Source: Rhodosorus marinus
Taxonomy: Eukaryota > Rhodophyta > Stylonematophyceae > Stylonematales > Stylonemataceae
Reading direction: 5' to 3'
Length of the DNA: 64,000 nt
Assembly: GCA_029953675.1 (NCBI GenBank)
Contig: JAMWBK010000003.1
Span: 2,728,001 to 2,792,000 of the forward strand
Shown in pieces: positions 24,079-34,665 of the stretch (position 1 is the stretch's first letter; each line of letters opens with the position of its first letter). The notes beneath the pieces were generated by a model, which worked only from the letters and a program-made list of their open reading frames with translations, was not told the origin of the DNA and ran no database searches. A program made the translations under genes and the position numbers.

Positions 24079-26314
24079 CAATAGTAATTTAAAGACCGAC
24101 ATTCTTAGCGGAGATCTATGTTCACACTACGAGGCGCTTTTTTCTACTGGAAATCTTGCGAGCATATCACATTTGTCACATCACGTGCTGCTACCCATCA
24201 GACTGTAGTCACTTTTTCCGGACTCTCATGCGAAGCGGGGAGGGTTACCAGCACCAAATACATCAGTGTTTTGGTAATATATCGAAGCGAGGGTAAGCTG
24301 ATCGCCTCGCATTACCGTCCTTGTCGGCGCGACGTTCGGCATGGATGAGGGGGAAGTAGCCTTCGCCGAAGTCGCCGGGAAAGCTTGGCAGAGAAAAGAT
24401 ATATTCCTCCCTCAGATTCTTGACAACTATAGATCGCCGAGCTCATGAGCATCATGCAGGGACTCATAGCCAGCACGAGTGCAGAGACTAGCCTCCACCT
24501 CTGCATCTCACACCTTTGCATGCCAAGCGAAAAATTACTCTAGTCTGGGGTTAATTTTTCCGAGACTGCTCAATGCACCGCAATGCGAAGCTGAGCTATG
24601 TGCGGGCTCAGATCTACCGGACGCTTTGGCAAGGAAACGCGGAGCTCGCGATAGGAGCTCAGGTGTGTGGACCTGTTGGCGAATCCACTGGCACCTGTTT
24701 TATCTTTGGACGTAGCATGAGACCCAGGTAGCCGCAAACGCAACACTAATCCTACTACATTAGATAGTAGTAGGATTAGTGTTGCGTTTGCAGTAGGCAG
24801 GGGTACCGAGTCAAGTTTACGGTTGCAGTTGGGTTTTGTACCCAACTGCACGGATATTCATTGGCCTTGGATTGATTTAGCCTGCGCGCCGAGTACCCTA
24901 AAATCTTTCGTACACTGTACTGTCCAATAAGCATCGACTCTTTCGATACTAGGCAGAGGTCACATCGAGACCATCGCATTCCCATAAAATCATAATTTTA
25001 ATCGATTCCTTCGTCTCCAGGATCGGCGACCAGATTCCATGTAGCACGAATCTCGAGCAAAAATTTAGCATCTTACCCCCTCCGAAATTACTTCATTCGA
25101 CAAAAGTATATCTAGCTCCCACCCCTTAGGACCCAATATAAAGCTATCCTCCCCCAAAACCTTCAATGAAACACGATCAACTGCACTCGTCCTGACATTC
25201 ATCGACTTGTATTCCCCCTCACCCACCCACCCCCGGCAAAGATTTACGATCAAAAGGTTTAGCGAAAGGCAAAGGACGGGGGGGTTACGAACAATTTTCT
25301 TACTGCAAGAAAAAGGAAACATATCCCCCCTTCCTTCCCCACACCCCCTCTCATCGCTCGTTTCAGATGGTATCAGGAACAGATAAAACTTTCGGGCAAA
25401 ATAATATCTAAATAAATGAAATAGGCATATAGATTTGGACGAGTAGATAACATGCGGACTTCGATCATTACTCTTGAGGAATTGTTTCGGTACTGATCTA
25501 TTAAAAATATATATCGCGATACAAACCACCATACAGTTCCTCTAAAGCCAACGATTTTAATGAACTGATTACAAAATAGACATCTCTTGTTTCATGGATC
25601 TCATGAAACAGATAATAAAAAATCGATCTTGGGCAGAGGATAGTTTGGTTATCTTATTTTCTTTAGGATTCAAGCAAATAAATCGAGCGAGACTAGCACT
25701 TAATAAAATATAAGAAATTCTAATGACCTCCCAGAGCTGCGAGGATCGGGGATGCATGCGATGGTGGTTTCGTGATCCTCGGAAGAGGGGGGTGAGTTGC
25801 GATTTGCGAATATGAGTTTTATTTGATAATATACATTTGGGTTTCGCGTGAAGGGGGGATGGGAGCGGCTCCGCATTTGTTTTCAATTAATGCCATTATG
25901 AGCGCTCATCATTTTTTTGCTGATTGAGATAGGGGGGGGGAGAGGTGGGGGAGGTAGGGTTCGAAATTAAGTTGGGTTAGGAGGGGGGTATTGTCGAGGA
26001 TCGCATGCTGAACCAAATGTGAGAGGCTTTTTTTTTTTTTTGAGGGGACTTTGTGAAATGGTGTGTTTTTTGCATGTTGGACAGGGTTTTCACGTTTTTT
26101 CGAATTTAGATTTTTTGGGAGGGGCTGAGTGGAGCACCCTCCGCGAAGAAGAAAAGAAATATATTAGGCTCATGTGATCAATGGGAAGGCAAGGTGGATG
26201 GTAGATGTACAGGAGTTCGGAAGGCTTTTGGGTGAGGGTGAAGGTCTGAATCGCGGTCGTTTGATTTTACTGGTGAGTTTTCGAAGTCAGAGAGAAAAAA
26301 AAAGAAGCAAAGAG
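24079..26314. other. Intergenic with hairpins, AT-rich tract
   Basis: Short coding-like pieces appear on the plus strand, for example a 35-codon frame from 24342 that overlaps the next ATG by ATGA, and a frame around 24570-24661 reading KLSYVRAQIYRTLWQGN up to a GTGTGT site. I cannot join them into a gene. Two perfect hairpins follow at 24734-24850. The stretch 24990-26000 is AT-rich with a C-run array at 25214-25234 (G-quadruplex type on the minus strand) and a G-run array near 25930-25960. The last 300 bases should hold the Lhcr promoter. Confidence 0.45.
24734..24791. repeat. Perfect 25-bp-arm hairpin
   Basis: Arms at 24734-24758 and 24767-24791 are exact complements around the 8-base loop ATTAGATA. 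A second perfect hairpin with 11-base arms and a 5-base loop follows at 24824-24850. Such a long flawless stem implies recent origin or selection on structure. Candidates are a fold-back element, a small-RNA precursor or an mRNA 3' structure. Confidence 0.9.
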
Positions 26315-27205
26315 ATGTTGGGTTTCGTGAATGGAGTTTCCCCTCTGGCACAGCGCCGCAGCGGTGCAGCTGTGAGTGTCCGCAAGGGCGTCGTCACAAT
26401 GCTGCAGTCCAAGGCAATGCCTTTCATGGAGGCCCCCCCTGCCCTTGACGGTACGTGCAGAACGTACGCAGGTTGATGCTTCTCCTTGGAAAGTGCATAT
26501 CAGGGTCTGATATTTTGGTGCTTGTTTTGTATCGATGGTAAACAGGAAGTATGGCTGGTGACAACGGATTTGATCCTCTGGGTCTCACCAACTACTTCGA
26601 CGTCAAGTGGTAAGTGACGGAGGCTTTCAACTTTGGCTTTGGAATGCTCTCTAAGTTTTTTCTTCCGTATCTATGCTTTTGTGAATCCTAGGATGCAGGA
26701 AGCTGAGATCAAGCACTGCAGAATTTGCATGCTTGCCTGCATGGGCTTCCTTATTCCGGAGATCTTCACTCTCCCATGGAGCTACTTCCCCAAGGACATG
26801 CTTGCAGTTGATGTTCACGGTAAGGCGAGAGGATGCATTCTCAATTCTGTGCATCATGTGCCTCGCGGAGGAGGACGATGCTAATAATCCTGTGCTTTTC
26901 AAACAACAGACTACTTTGTCAAGACCGGTGGACTCGCTCAGGTCAACCTTTTCGTCTCTGCCTGGGAAGCAATCATTGGTATTGCTGCTCTGCAAGCGAC
27001 AATGGAGGGAGACAGAGCCCCAGGAGATTATGGATTTGATCCGCTTGGTCTCGGCAAGGACCCGGCCACGATGAAGAGGAACCAGACAGTTGAGCTGATC
27101 AACGGACGTCTTGCCATGTGCGCCATCGGTGGATTCATTCACCAGCAATGGATCTACAAGCAGGGAATTATTGACCAGCTTATGCACTTCAAGCCCATGT
27201 ATTAG
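26315..27205 (+). CDS. Lhcr-type light-harvesting protein of photosystem I
   Basis: Four exons: 26315-26450, 26546-26609, 26692-26819 and 26910-27205; 207 residues. Introns of 95, 82 and 90 nt start GTACGT, GTAAGT and GTAAGG. After a leader ([15 protein letters not shown], about 30 residues) comes the red-algal Lhcr core: SKAMPF, GFDPLGL, first helix [18 protein letters not shown] and last helix [15 protein letters not shown], with the Glu and Asn/Arg pairs that bind chlorophyll and brace the helices, then [11 protein letters not shown]. It sits in the thylakoid membrane and feeds energy to photosystem I. An AATAAA signal lies about 50 bases after the stop. No signal peptide precedes the leader, as expected for a primary plastid. 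Confidence 0.95.
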
Positions 27206-27540
27206 ATGAGTGGATGGACGACCTCCTGTACCCATTGCACGCAGTTTAAAATTTCAGAATAAAATGACCTTCACGTGACGCGAAGAACTGACACGGCGGC
27301 GGAGTCTTTCCTTACGCACGACTACCGTTCTCGTGCAGTAGGGCTACATATTTGCATGCACACAGAGTTCCGTTGAACCTGCCATGTAGTTCCTTCGCGC
27401 CGAAAACACGGACCAGTTTCCGCGAACGAAAGCAACGCCATTGCCCCCCAGCAACTCCTGATCTATTCGTTAGTAGTTGATCTCATCACAGGGAATCTGA
27501 AAGAGTCCCAACGGGGTCCTCGGCTAGTCGAACATGACAA
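27206..27540. other. Intergenic, convergent 3' ends
   Basis: 3' region between the Lhcr gene and the minus-strand gene ending at 27541. Apart from the Lhcr polyadenylation signal I see nothing specific. Confidence 0.5.
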
Positions 27541-28172
27541 CTAGCGGAACCACTGTCGGACAATGATGATCTTATTTAGACGCTCAGTGCTGCGAGAAGG
27601 CTTACGAGTCCAATGCGCTGTGAACGAGCCCCGGAACATCGGGGCGGTAATCGGTAGTCTGAACATGAAACTAGAGGCAGAGATCAGGTCTGCCACAGAC
27701 TGATCGCATCGATGAGCAAATACAAGCCAAGTTGCCAAGCAAGCTGGCATTATCCGTTGAAAAAATCGTTTTTCACATTGCGCTACACCTTGCCTGGAAA
27801 CGAGTTCAGGATTCCTCATCAATTCAGGCCCTTCAAGCTGATGACGTTCTTCATCGGGGAATCTGTACACGAAATGGAATTTCGTAGGCTAGCCGACATC
27901 AGTCGATCATCTGCACAGGTGAAGACCATCCTCATCATCGTACCGTACAGAGCTTCGCCTCGCATGCAAACTCTGTGCACCAATTGCCGTTTTTCAGAGC
28001 CGAAGAGGGGGGGGTATCGCGATTTTCCGATGAGCTGCATGAGGGTGAGAAGGTTTTCTATCCGCTGCTGGAGTACGTCATCTCCACGAGGTAGCTCCCC
28101 GGAGTCCCCTTCCCAGTTCGAGGTCATAGGCTTCCTGAACTGGGCGAAGACTGACTTAGCACCGTTTGACAT
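27541..28172 (-). pseudogene. Hypothetical two-exon gene with apparent 1-nt frameshift
   Basis: Exon 1 (27944-28172) opens with MSNGAKSVFAQFRK and reads to GKSRYPP. The frame continues coherently (SALKNGNWCTEFACEAKL) only if one base is dropped in the G8 run at 28007-28014. A GTACGA donor then joins after a 55-nt intron to exon 2 (27541-27888: KFHFVYRFPDEERHQLEG ... IIIVRQWFR). With that single correction the parts sum to 191 codons plus stop. The product is not recognised; it is soluble-looking with a tryptophan-rich end. It may be a live gene with a sequencing error in the homopolymer, or a recent pseudogene. The intron is shorter than its neighbours, which weakens the model. Confidence 0.4.
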
Positions 28173-28346
28173 TCTTGCTGCCTTGCTGCGAATGCCAAGG
28201 GGGAACTTTGTCAGAGCTCCCGGAGGAACCTGGGTGTATCTGTATTGTTAGAGTATTCCATAATCGCAACCTATGCTAGGGCTTTTGAGAACGGCTTCGT
28301 AGGGAACCTTTAATTCTGTGGTTTCTAGAGCGGGTAAGACGTTGAT

Positions 28347-29282
28347 ATGAACGCGACACGCCTGATTGCTCTCGCTGCCATTCCTCTTACGGCGATTCAA
28401 TTCTACCAAAGACCTGGGATGGCAAGTAGTGCGACTAAGAATGACAAGGAGGTTGATGATGCGATGAGCGATGTGACGACTGAGAGCAACGGTGGGAAGG
28501 AAGAGACTTGTCCCGAGCCGAACGAAAAGAGGCTGGTTCTGAAATGTGGCGCACATATGATCCCTGACTCGCGCAAAGGAGATCAAGGAGAGGATGCATG
28601 GTTCATCCAAGATAGCGCTGTAGGCGTTTTCGACGGCGTCGGCGGCTGGAGGAGGAAAGGTGTGGACCCTGGGAAGTATTCGAGAGCACTCAGGGACGGC
28701 TCTGTACAGTATATAAAAGAGCATGGAGTTGGTGACTTAAAATTGGCTCTAAAGCATGCAGTTGAAGGCAATCCTAACCTGGGAAGTTCCACTGCTTGTT
28801 TGGCAGCCATGCCTCAAAGCCCTTCGCTGCAGGTACTGAATTTGGGGGATTCTGGATTGATCCAGTTTCGGAAGGAGCAGATAAAGTTCTCTACACCCGA
28901 ACAACAGTTTCGGTTCAACTTTCCTTATCAATTAGGAACGAACTCGTTATGTACAGTTGATGACTCTGATGCGTACGTCCTAGAGATGCAGACGGGGGAT
29001 ACAGTAGTGCTGGCTACTGACGGTGCACTGGACAATCTTGGCGAAGGCGAGATGGAATCCCTGGCTAGGCTGACGAAGGACTTCAGCCCGAACAAAGCCG
29101 CGGAAGAATTTGCAAAAACAGCGAATCGAAACTCGCTGGACCGGGAGTACGATAGTCCGTTTGCTCAGAACGCAAGAAAGGTTGGAAAGAATTACTCCGG
29201 AGGGAAGCAGGATGATATCACGGTGGTCCTTTGCAGAGTATGTGAGCAGTCGAAGAGCTGGTTACCATGGTCCAAGCTCTAA
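28347..29282 (+). CDS. PP2C phosphatase, PTC7/PPTC7 type
   Basis: Single exon, 311 residues. The metal-binding motifs of PP2C phosphatases are present: GEDAWFI, GVFDGVGGW, then DGALDNLGE and GKQDDITVVL. The opening HMIPDSRKGDQGEDAW and GVDPGKYSRAL are typical of the PTC7/PPTC7 branch, whose members act in mitochondria (coenzyme Q synthesis, mitophagy control) or plastids. The N-terminus has a hydrophobic stretch (LIALAAIPLTAIQF) after MNATR, which could be an organelle signal or a membrane anchor. Serine/threonine phosphatase activity is expected; which organelle is uncertain. Confidence 0.88.
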   Translation: MNATRLIALAAIPLTAIQFYQRPGMASSATKNDKEVDDAMSDVTTESNGGKEETCPEPNEKRLVLKCGAHMIPDSRKGDQGEDAWFIQDSAVGVFDGVGGWRRKGVDPGKYSRALRDGSVQYIKEHGVGDLKLALKHAVEGNPNLGSSTACLAAMPQSPSLQVLNLGDSGLIQFRKEQIKFSTPEQQFRFNFPYQLGTNSLCTVDDSDAYVLEMQTGDTVVLATDGALDNLGEGEMESLARLTKDFSPNKAAEEFAKTANRNSLDREYDSPFAQNARKVGKNYSGGKQDDITVVLCRVCEQSKSWLPWSKL

Positions 29283-29811
29283 TTAGGAGTTCAGAAGGAG
29301 ATGCGGATGCGAGCCTTCTACATCGTCGGCAGTCGATCGTAAATGACGTTCACTCGCACCTACGGGAAACGATTTTTCAAATAAGAAGGTTCCTTGAGGT
29401 TTAAATAAGTTTCAAAAATGTTAGTGGTTGCCTACTATCGTACTCCGCAACTCGACAAAGGCCGCGCAGCCTACCATGTCTGTATAGGAGAAGTTCTTTC
29501 CTACGAGATACTTTCCTCCCTTCTCTTCAGCTCTTCTTGATTCTCTGTCAAGTGGTCGTCGGCTATCTCCACGATCATTTTACTGTTCTGCGAAGCGTAC
29601 CTACCTTGAACCCGGAAAAAAAAAAAAATAGGTTCGCTAGCGGAAATCTAATAGAACTGAGGGGGCGGGGCTACTCAAAAGCCCCGCCGTGTGTATCGCT
29701 TCAGAGGCCCGTCTTCTCGGTCAGTCTTATCAACCATCACCTTTCTATCATAGCACAGAATGGCGTCCGAACGATTTTTCGACTCTCCGAGTAAAGTGAC
29801 TGCTCCCTTCA
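29283..29811. other. Intergenic with GC hairpin
   Basis: A perfect 9-bp GC-rich hairpin lies at 29664-29688 (GGCGGGGCT, loop ACTCAAA). A short ATG-started frame begins at 29759 (MASERFFDSPSK). It might be the first exon of the candidate gene that follows, but no clean splice joins them. Confidence 0.4.
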
Positions 29812-30298
29812 GGGCAGCCCGGTCGCACACTCTCGATTTCAGCCGCCGACTTTGACAGGCGATCTTCGCTGTGGAGGAACGGCGCCTTTACCGCCTGTCC
29901 CGCTCCGAGTTTTCAGCTTAACAGGGATTTCCAATTCCAAGTACGAACGCGTTCTATGCCTATAATCCACTCTAGCGTGTGTCCGCTCAGCACGTAAGGA
30001 TCGTCACGACGACCTGAAAATATTAAAGATCCCCTTCAATCTTCTAAATGGCTGTGACCCACTGCTCTCTACTGGATTCCTCACGCACGCAGACTCCACT
30101 CTTGCAGCAAAAGGGCTTTATGTCCGTGCACTACAGTTTGCATCTTTGCGAGCAGTCGCTGGCGCAAATTCCAACTCTTCCCAGTTGAATCGCAACAGAT
30201 TTCTTGCTAGACTCAGTGATCGTGCGACAGCTGCTGAACTATACTCAAACGGTGTCCGCGAGGAGTCTGACTTGTTAACGGTGAACGAATGCTATTAA
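29812..30298 (+). CDS. Candidate spliced gene, last two exons, unknown product
   Basis: No ATG-started ORF marks this. After a good acceptor (CTGCTCCCTTCAG, ending 29811) an open frame reads PGRTLSISAADFDRRSSLWR to a GTACGA donor near 29941. After about 59 nt it continues as DRHDDLKILKIPFNLLNG to a stop at 30298, over 95 codons with protein-like composition (AAKGLYVRALQFASLRAV). I do not recognise it and cannot place the first exon. Chance open frames of this length do occur. Confidence 0.3.
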
Positions 30299-30729
30299 CG
30301 AGTGAGTGAGCACACGGTGAGTGCTTTTTCGCATCTTACTCGGCTGAGCACGGTGCCCGATCCCACATTCACATGTGGGCTCTCAACCACAGCCACGTGA
30401 GAACAATGCGGCTCGTTCCTCACCTCCACAACGATCGTTGAGGAGTACTATTCGTAGCGGTGTTAGCAGCACAGGTAGAAGTAGCCATGGTTCACCGATA
30501 AACGAGTGATTTTCTTCCCCCTAACCACAGTCCCTCTACCTGGGAGTTTGTGAAAGGTTAAGGGCCCCAGCAGACTTTCTCGAGGAAACGCTTTTGAAGG
30601 GTTACGAGCAGATCAGATTCGCTGCTCGGTAATTGGGCACCGAGAGTTTGGGCTTCTGCAAGCCCTTTTTCTTCCCGCTGCCCAATGGGTTCTTGGTCTG
30701 TAGTACGTATTCTACTTTTCGTTTAATCT
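30299..30729. other. Intergenic, 3' region
   Basis: Lies between the candidate gene above and the peroxiredoxin stop codon. No coding signal seen. Confidence 0.45.
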
Positions 30730-31594
30730 TCAGTTGTCGTAAGAACGGCATTCATCTGCCTCTGGTGATTCCTTGCAGTATTGGGCGAGTGGGTCGTTCT
30801 CATCCTCAAACTGGCTCAGCAAGTACTCGGCGGATGACTTTTCATATGCGCCGGTATCCACGTTGAGGGCAGCGACGACTCCGTCATTGGCGATCATGGA
30901 GTAGCGGGCCGAGCGGATCCCGCCAAAGGCTCCAGTATCTTTCTCCAATCCGATAGCCTTTGTGAACGCGGCATCACCGTCGGCGATCATCTTGACCTGT
31001 TTTCAGTTGGCGTAAACGCATCATTAGGGGTGATCCACAAGTCCACGCACTAAGGTATGCGCGCATGACTTCAGCCTTACCACGCCTTCTCCTGCGATCT
31101 GCTTCATGAAGGCCGTCATCACAAACCTATCATTCACAGAGAGCACGTAAAGGTCTTCGACACCCTTCTCCTTGAGCTTGTCCGCGTTCTTCACGAAGGA
31201 CGGGGCATGGGACTCGGTGCAAGTTGGGGTAAGCGCGCCCTGAGAATAAAAAAGACGTTTAAAATCCTGCCTTAGACCATCGCACAATTCGTCTTCCCCA
31301 GCCCTCTCCCCTCCTTTCCGTTTCAAAACCGTCAGTCCTCACAAACTAAAAAGCGTACAACCGATAGCAAGGCCAGCTACGCACCGGAACTGCGCATACC
31401 GCAACGGTCTTTCCCTTGAAAATATCCTCGACGGTCATAGATTCTCCATCAACAGTAAGGGAAAGCTCCATCGGCAGCTGATCTCCAACCTGCAGAGACA
31501 TCCTCATCGCCGATCGCTGCACCCTGCGGGACGCACGCTTCGCCCCAACGAAGGACGACCGACCCATCGACACCCCAGACACGAAACCAATCAT
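30730..31594 (-). CDS. Type II peroxiredoxin, plastid-type, altered cysteines
   Basis: Three exons: 31385-31594, 31081-31239 and 30730-30996; 211 residues. The peroxidatic cysteine is in ALTPTCTESHAPSF, directly after the first splice (donor GTGCGT). The following SVNDRFVMTAF block is typical of type II/Prx5 enzymes, which reduce hydrogen peroxide and alkyl hydroperoxides with thioredoxin or glutaredoxin. The usual resolving cysteine just before SVND is replaced: the sequence reads LYVLSVND. The protein also has a tail of about 20 residues beyond the usual end with two cysteines (YCKESPEADEC). The leader MIGFVSGVSMGRSSFVG looks like a plastid transit peptide and resembles that of the Lhcr protein. 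Confidence 0.92.
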
Positions 31595-32930
31595 CGTGAC
31601 AAAACAGTAGTATCTTCCTCTTGCTTCAAAAAAAAAAGTCTTCCCTGCGTAAAAAAATTACCAAACCCTCCCCACAACAGCTCTTCTTCCCCCACCCCCT
31701 CCAACCCCTCAATCGAAGATTTCTTATATACACCTCAGATCGTGTCAACAGACCCAATCCAACCACAAAGAATTATTAACCCCCTTTATACGCGAAGCAA
31801 TATATCCTCCATGTATGTATCTTTTACTAATTTAATTCAACTATTGACCATTTGATTGAGATATATCTAAGGGGTATTTGTTATTTTTCTACCGCAGATT
31901 TTTCTCCTGTTGATCGCTGAGCACGATGGAGCGGAGTCTGTTGTCTGGCACTAAGACAGAAGACTCAGGTCCGTTGAAAAGCCAGGAGAAGTATCTTTAA
32001 GCGCATTTGTATATCGAATTAAGTTTAGTCACGTGTCTTTAGGTACCAATGAACGTACGTTAGTCAGTTAGGAGGCGAGCCGGTGTATTTTTGAGGCATT
32101 GATTTGCATCGAGATTTCAAAACTCGAAATATTCGTAGATATATAGAACGAGTACTCTTTGATTAGGTTTTATCTAGGTAGACTATGGACTTAAGTTTAG
32201 AACTTGTGGTGAGTTTTTTTAAAAAGAATTTTAGAAGGAAATTGCAAGGTTGAAGAATGGATGCTTTTGTTCTGGTTTTGCCGTTTTTGGATTCGGATCT
32301 TTCGGGCAGGAGAAGATTTTTTCTTCGAAGCTCTCAGCTGAGAGCTTTTGAGCTAGAAATGCGCAACCCAGCAGAGTATGTGATGGATGTTTTATCCATC
32401 GTAGGTCTTCAGTGTCCAACTGATGATCTGATGTGGGCTATGACTGACGTACAAGAAGGAATACGGTGAAACCCCCAAAAAGCGCCCAACGGCGTCCGTA
32501 TCTTTTCATTCTCGGCGCTGGTGAATGAGGGCTTTATACGAATCACTGACGGATTGGTCCCTTATCTTCCCTGAGTGGGATGACTTAAGCTGATGGAGCC
32601 ACACGATCTGAAGTTTCCTCCTGCCTGACTTGGATCAACTGCTCCGGGGCTCTTCAGAAGTTGTCAGCAACTTCCTCGGTGTTCGACGAATGAGGGGTCG
32701 GGAGTGGAAAATCACAGCGCAGCAGCAACGCCGGTTGATCTTGCATGTGGAATCCCCATAGACTTGATCAAGGACTAAGAGAGCATCGGAACGCCTTGTG
32801 TAAAGCAATGGGTTGCTTCATGGTGCAACGCGTTCTGCTTTACATTGTTAAAGATGGATTAGTAGGTTGGTTTCGCTGGATGCTCTGTACAGGTCGCTCC
32901 ACTGCATGCGGACTATCGGTCTTGAATTTT
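31595..32930. other. Intergenic
   Basis: Holds the peroxiredoxin promoter, including a CACGTGTC box at 32030-32037, and an AT-rich stretch. A 70-codon frame at 32257-32469 (plus strand; ends NPAEYVMDVLSIVGLQ ... VQEGIR) has some coding character but no recognised match or clear splice partner. Confidence 0.4.
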
Positions 32931-34142
32931 CTAGACCCAGTCTTCGTCGTCATCATCGTCATATTCGTCGTGAATCTCAGGAGCATTTGTTTCGTTCTGG
33001 CCATCCAAGGTTGACGCCATCTTGGTGCCAGCGGCTTCCAAATCCACAGCCGCTTCAGGGTTGTTGTGCCCGGAGCTTTCTTCATCTATGTCTTCCGTGT
33101 CACTCCATTTGAGTTCCTCCTCCTCGTGACTATGTGAGTTTTCAAGGAGAGCAGTTCGTCGCTCTTCCCCCTGCTCCAGCATAGCCAGGCCATAGAAGTA
33201 CCTTGACCAGAAAAGCTTTCGATCAAGGAGAGCTGGAACAGTCCTATTGTACAAGACCTAAAGCAAACAAGAAATTGCATATGAGCCATCGCAACTCGAA
33301 CTGTTCGAAACTCGAAAGTAATCTGCACGAGCCTGACTCACCTGGATTTCCGGGTTTTCCTTAAAGACCACGTCAATAGCGTCTTGGGTGTCGCTCATCT
33401 CAAAGTTATCCCTGAAGACCTGAAAAGCCTCCTGGTCCTCCGGCTCATGGCAATAAGTATCAGGATTCGCTTGCAATTCCCTGACCTTTCTCTCAAACCT
33501 TGACATCGGCATTGGGATCGCCTCGCGATGCACGATGGGAGCAGGGTTGTCAGAGTCAATGCCAGTCTGAATCCGAGAATTGAGTTCTGTTGCTGCAGTC
33601 TTGATGAAACCGCCGAACATTCCCAGAGTACCTGCTACTGTATCCTGCAGTTGAGTTATCTCCTTCTGAATATCAAGTTCTTGGTCGTCAGATCGGCTAG
33701 GCTCTGCTGGTGTGTAGGATGCTGCGCTCAGATTGCCAGCTTGTGGTTCTCTCTGAGCATCCTTTGGACCAAAATCCTGGGGCGCCTTTTCGCCCTCCCC
33801 TTCGATTTTCAATTTCATATCTTTGGCAGCTTCTGTAACCTTCCCCAGCGACAAAGATGCAAAACTCCAAAACTCCTCTGCTGCGACTTTTATTCGGTCC
33901 TCAATCTTCTCTTCTCCTTCAAGGTCATCCTCTTCATCTCCTCCCCCATCCGAAACTCCCTCAGCTTTCGCGTCATCCACCGGCTCAAGACTGGCATTCT
34001 CACGCTCAACGTCATCGCCCTCATCCAGCCCTTCTTGAGCCTCTCCCTCTACGCGCGAGGCTTCTTCTTGATCCTCTTCTCCTTTGAACGAAGTATCTTT
34101 TTCACCCCTATCCACTTCTGAAGAAACCGTTGGCGCTTCCAT
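32931..34142 (-). CDS. BSD-domain protein
   Basis: Two exons, 33342-34142 and 32931-33257, 375 residues, one 84-nt GTGAGT intron. The N-terminal 90 residues are strongly acidic and disordered. A helical middle (AAEEFWSFASLSLGKVTEA and GTLGMFGGFIKTAATEL) may be amphipathic and membrane-associating. The BSD domain (about 243-295) spans the splice: FRDNFEMSDTQDAIDVVF then LLDRKLFWSRYFYG, with the paired aromatic residues that define the fold. The end is again acidic (DDDD run). BSD proteins include TFIIH and vesicle-linked factors; this layout recalls BSDC1/DOS2-like proteins of unknown function. Confidence 0.85.
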
Positions 34143-34665
34143 TATACCACGTCCTCATCAACAAACAAATTTTCACACATGTAAATCGATTCTCGCTTAT
34201 ACTTGAATCAAAAATAGCAAAGGGTAGTTTTTCGTTCTATTCCATTGTCATAGCTGATAGCACCTTATACTCCAGGCATTGTACCTGCCCAACAGCATCT
34301 CACATCCGAAAAAACAGCTTCAAGTATTGATGCAGACTGACAGCTTTCAAAACAGTCCGAAAAAGAAAACTCTAGTGGGGGCCGTATAGGGAATTGATTT
34401 TCGACCATCCTCAGTTTTCGCTCAGCCATCTTCAAAGGATTCAATGGAGATGGTTAGGAGCAGTGCAAACAAGTTATTTCATCCAATATTGAGAAAGACT
34501 TGTAGGCGTTGGGAAGGAAACCTTTGCCCATGGAATACAAACTGTCACCTACAATTTTAGCTTCCTGCCCCCGTTGAGAACCGTTCCGAACTACACCGGC
34601 TTTCTGAAGAAAATCATTTTGTAGGTGTTTGAGAGTGAGTCATGGAATACAAGCAAAGGTCTCCA
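34143..34665. other. Intergenic, upstream of BSD gene
   Basis: Promoter side of the BSD-domain gene. The phrase CATGGAATACAA occurs near 34529 and again near 34641, next to the inverted-repeat element. No coding signal. Confidence 0.4.

Noticed and set aside
24558-24661. LYR-motif protein (IYRTLW)
   Set aside because: Only about 30 codons are open and no partner exons could be placed, so the motif alone is not enough.
27712-28251. 179-codon plus-strand ORF
   Set aside because: Antisense to the better-supported minus-strand frames; composition is basic and irregular.
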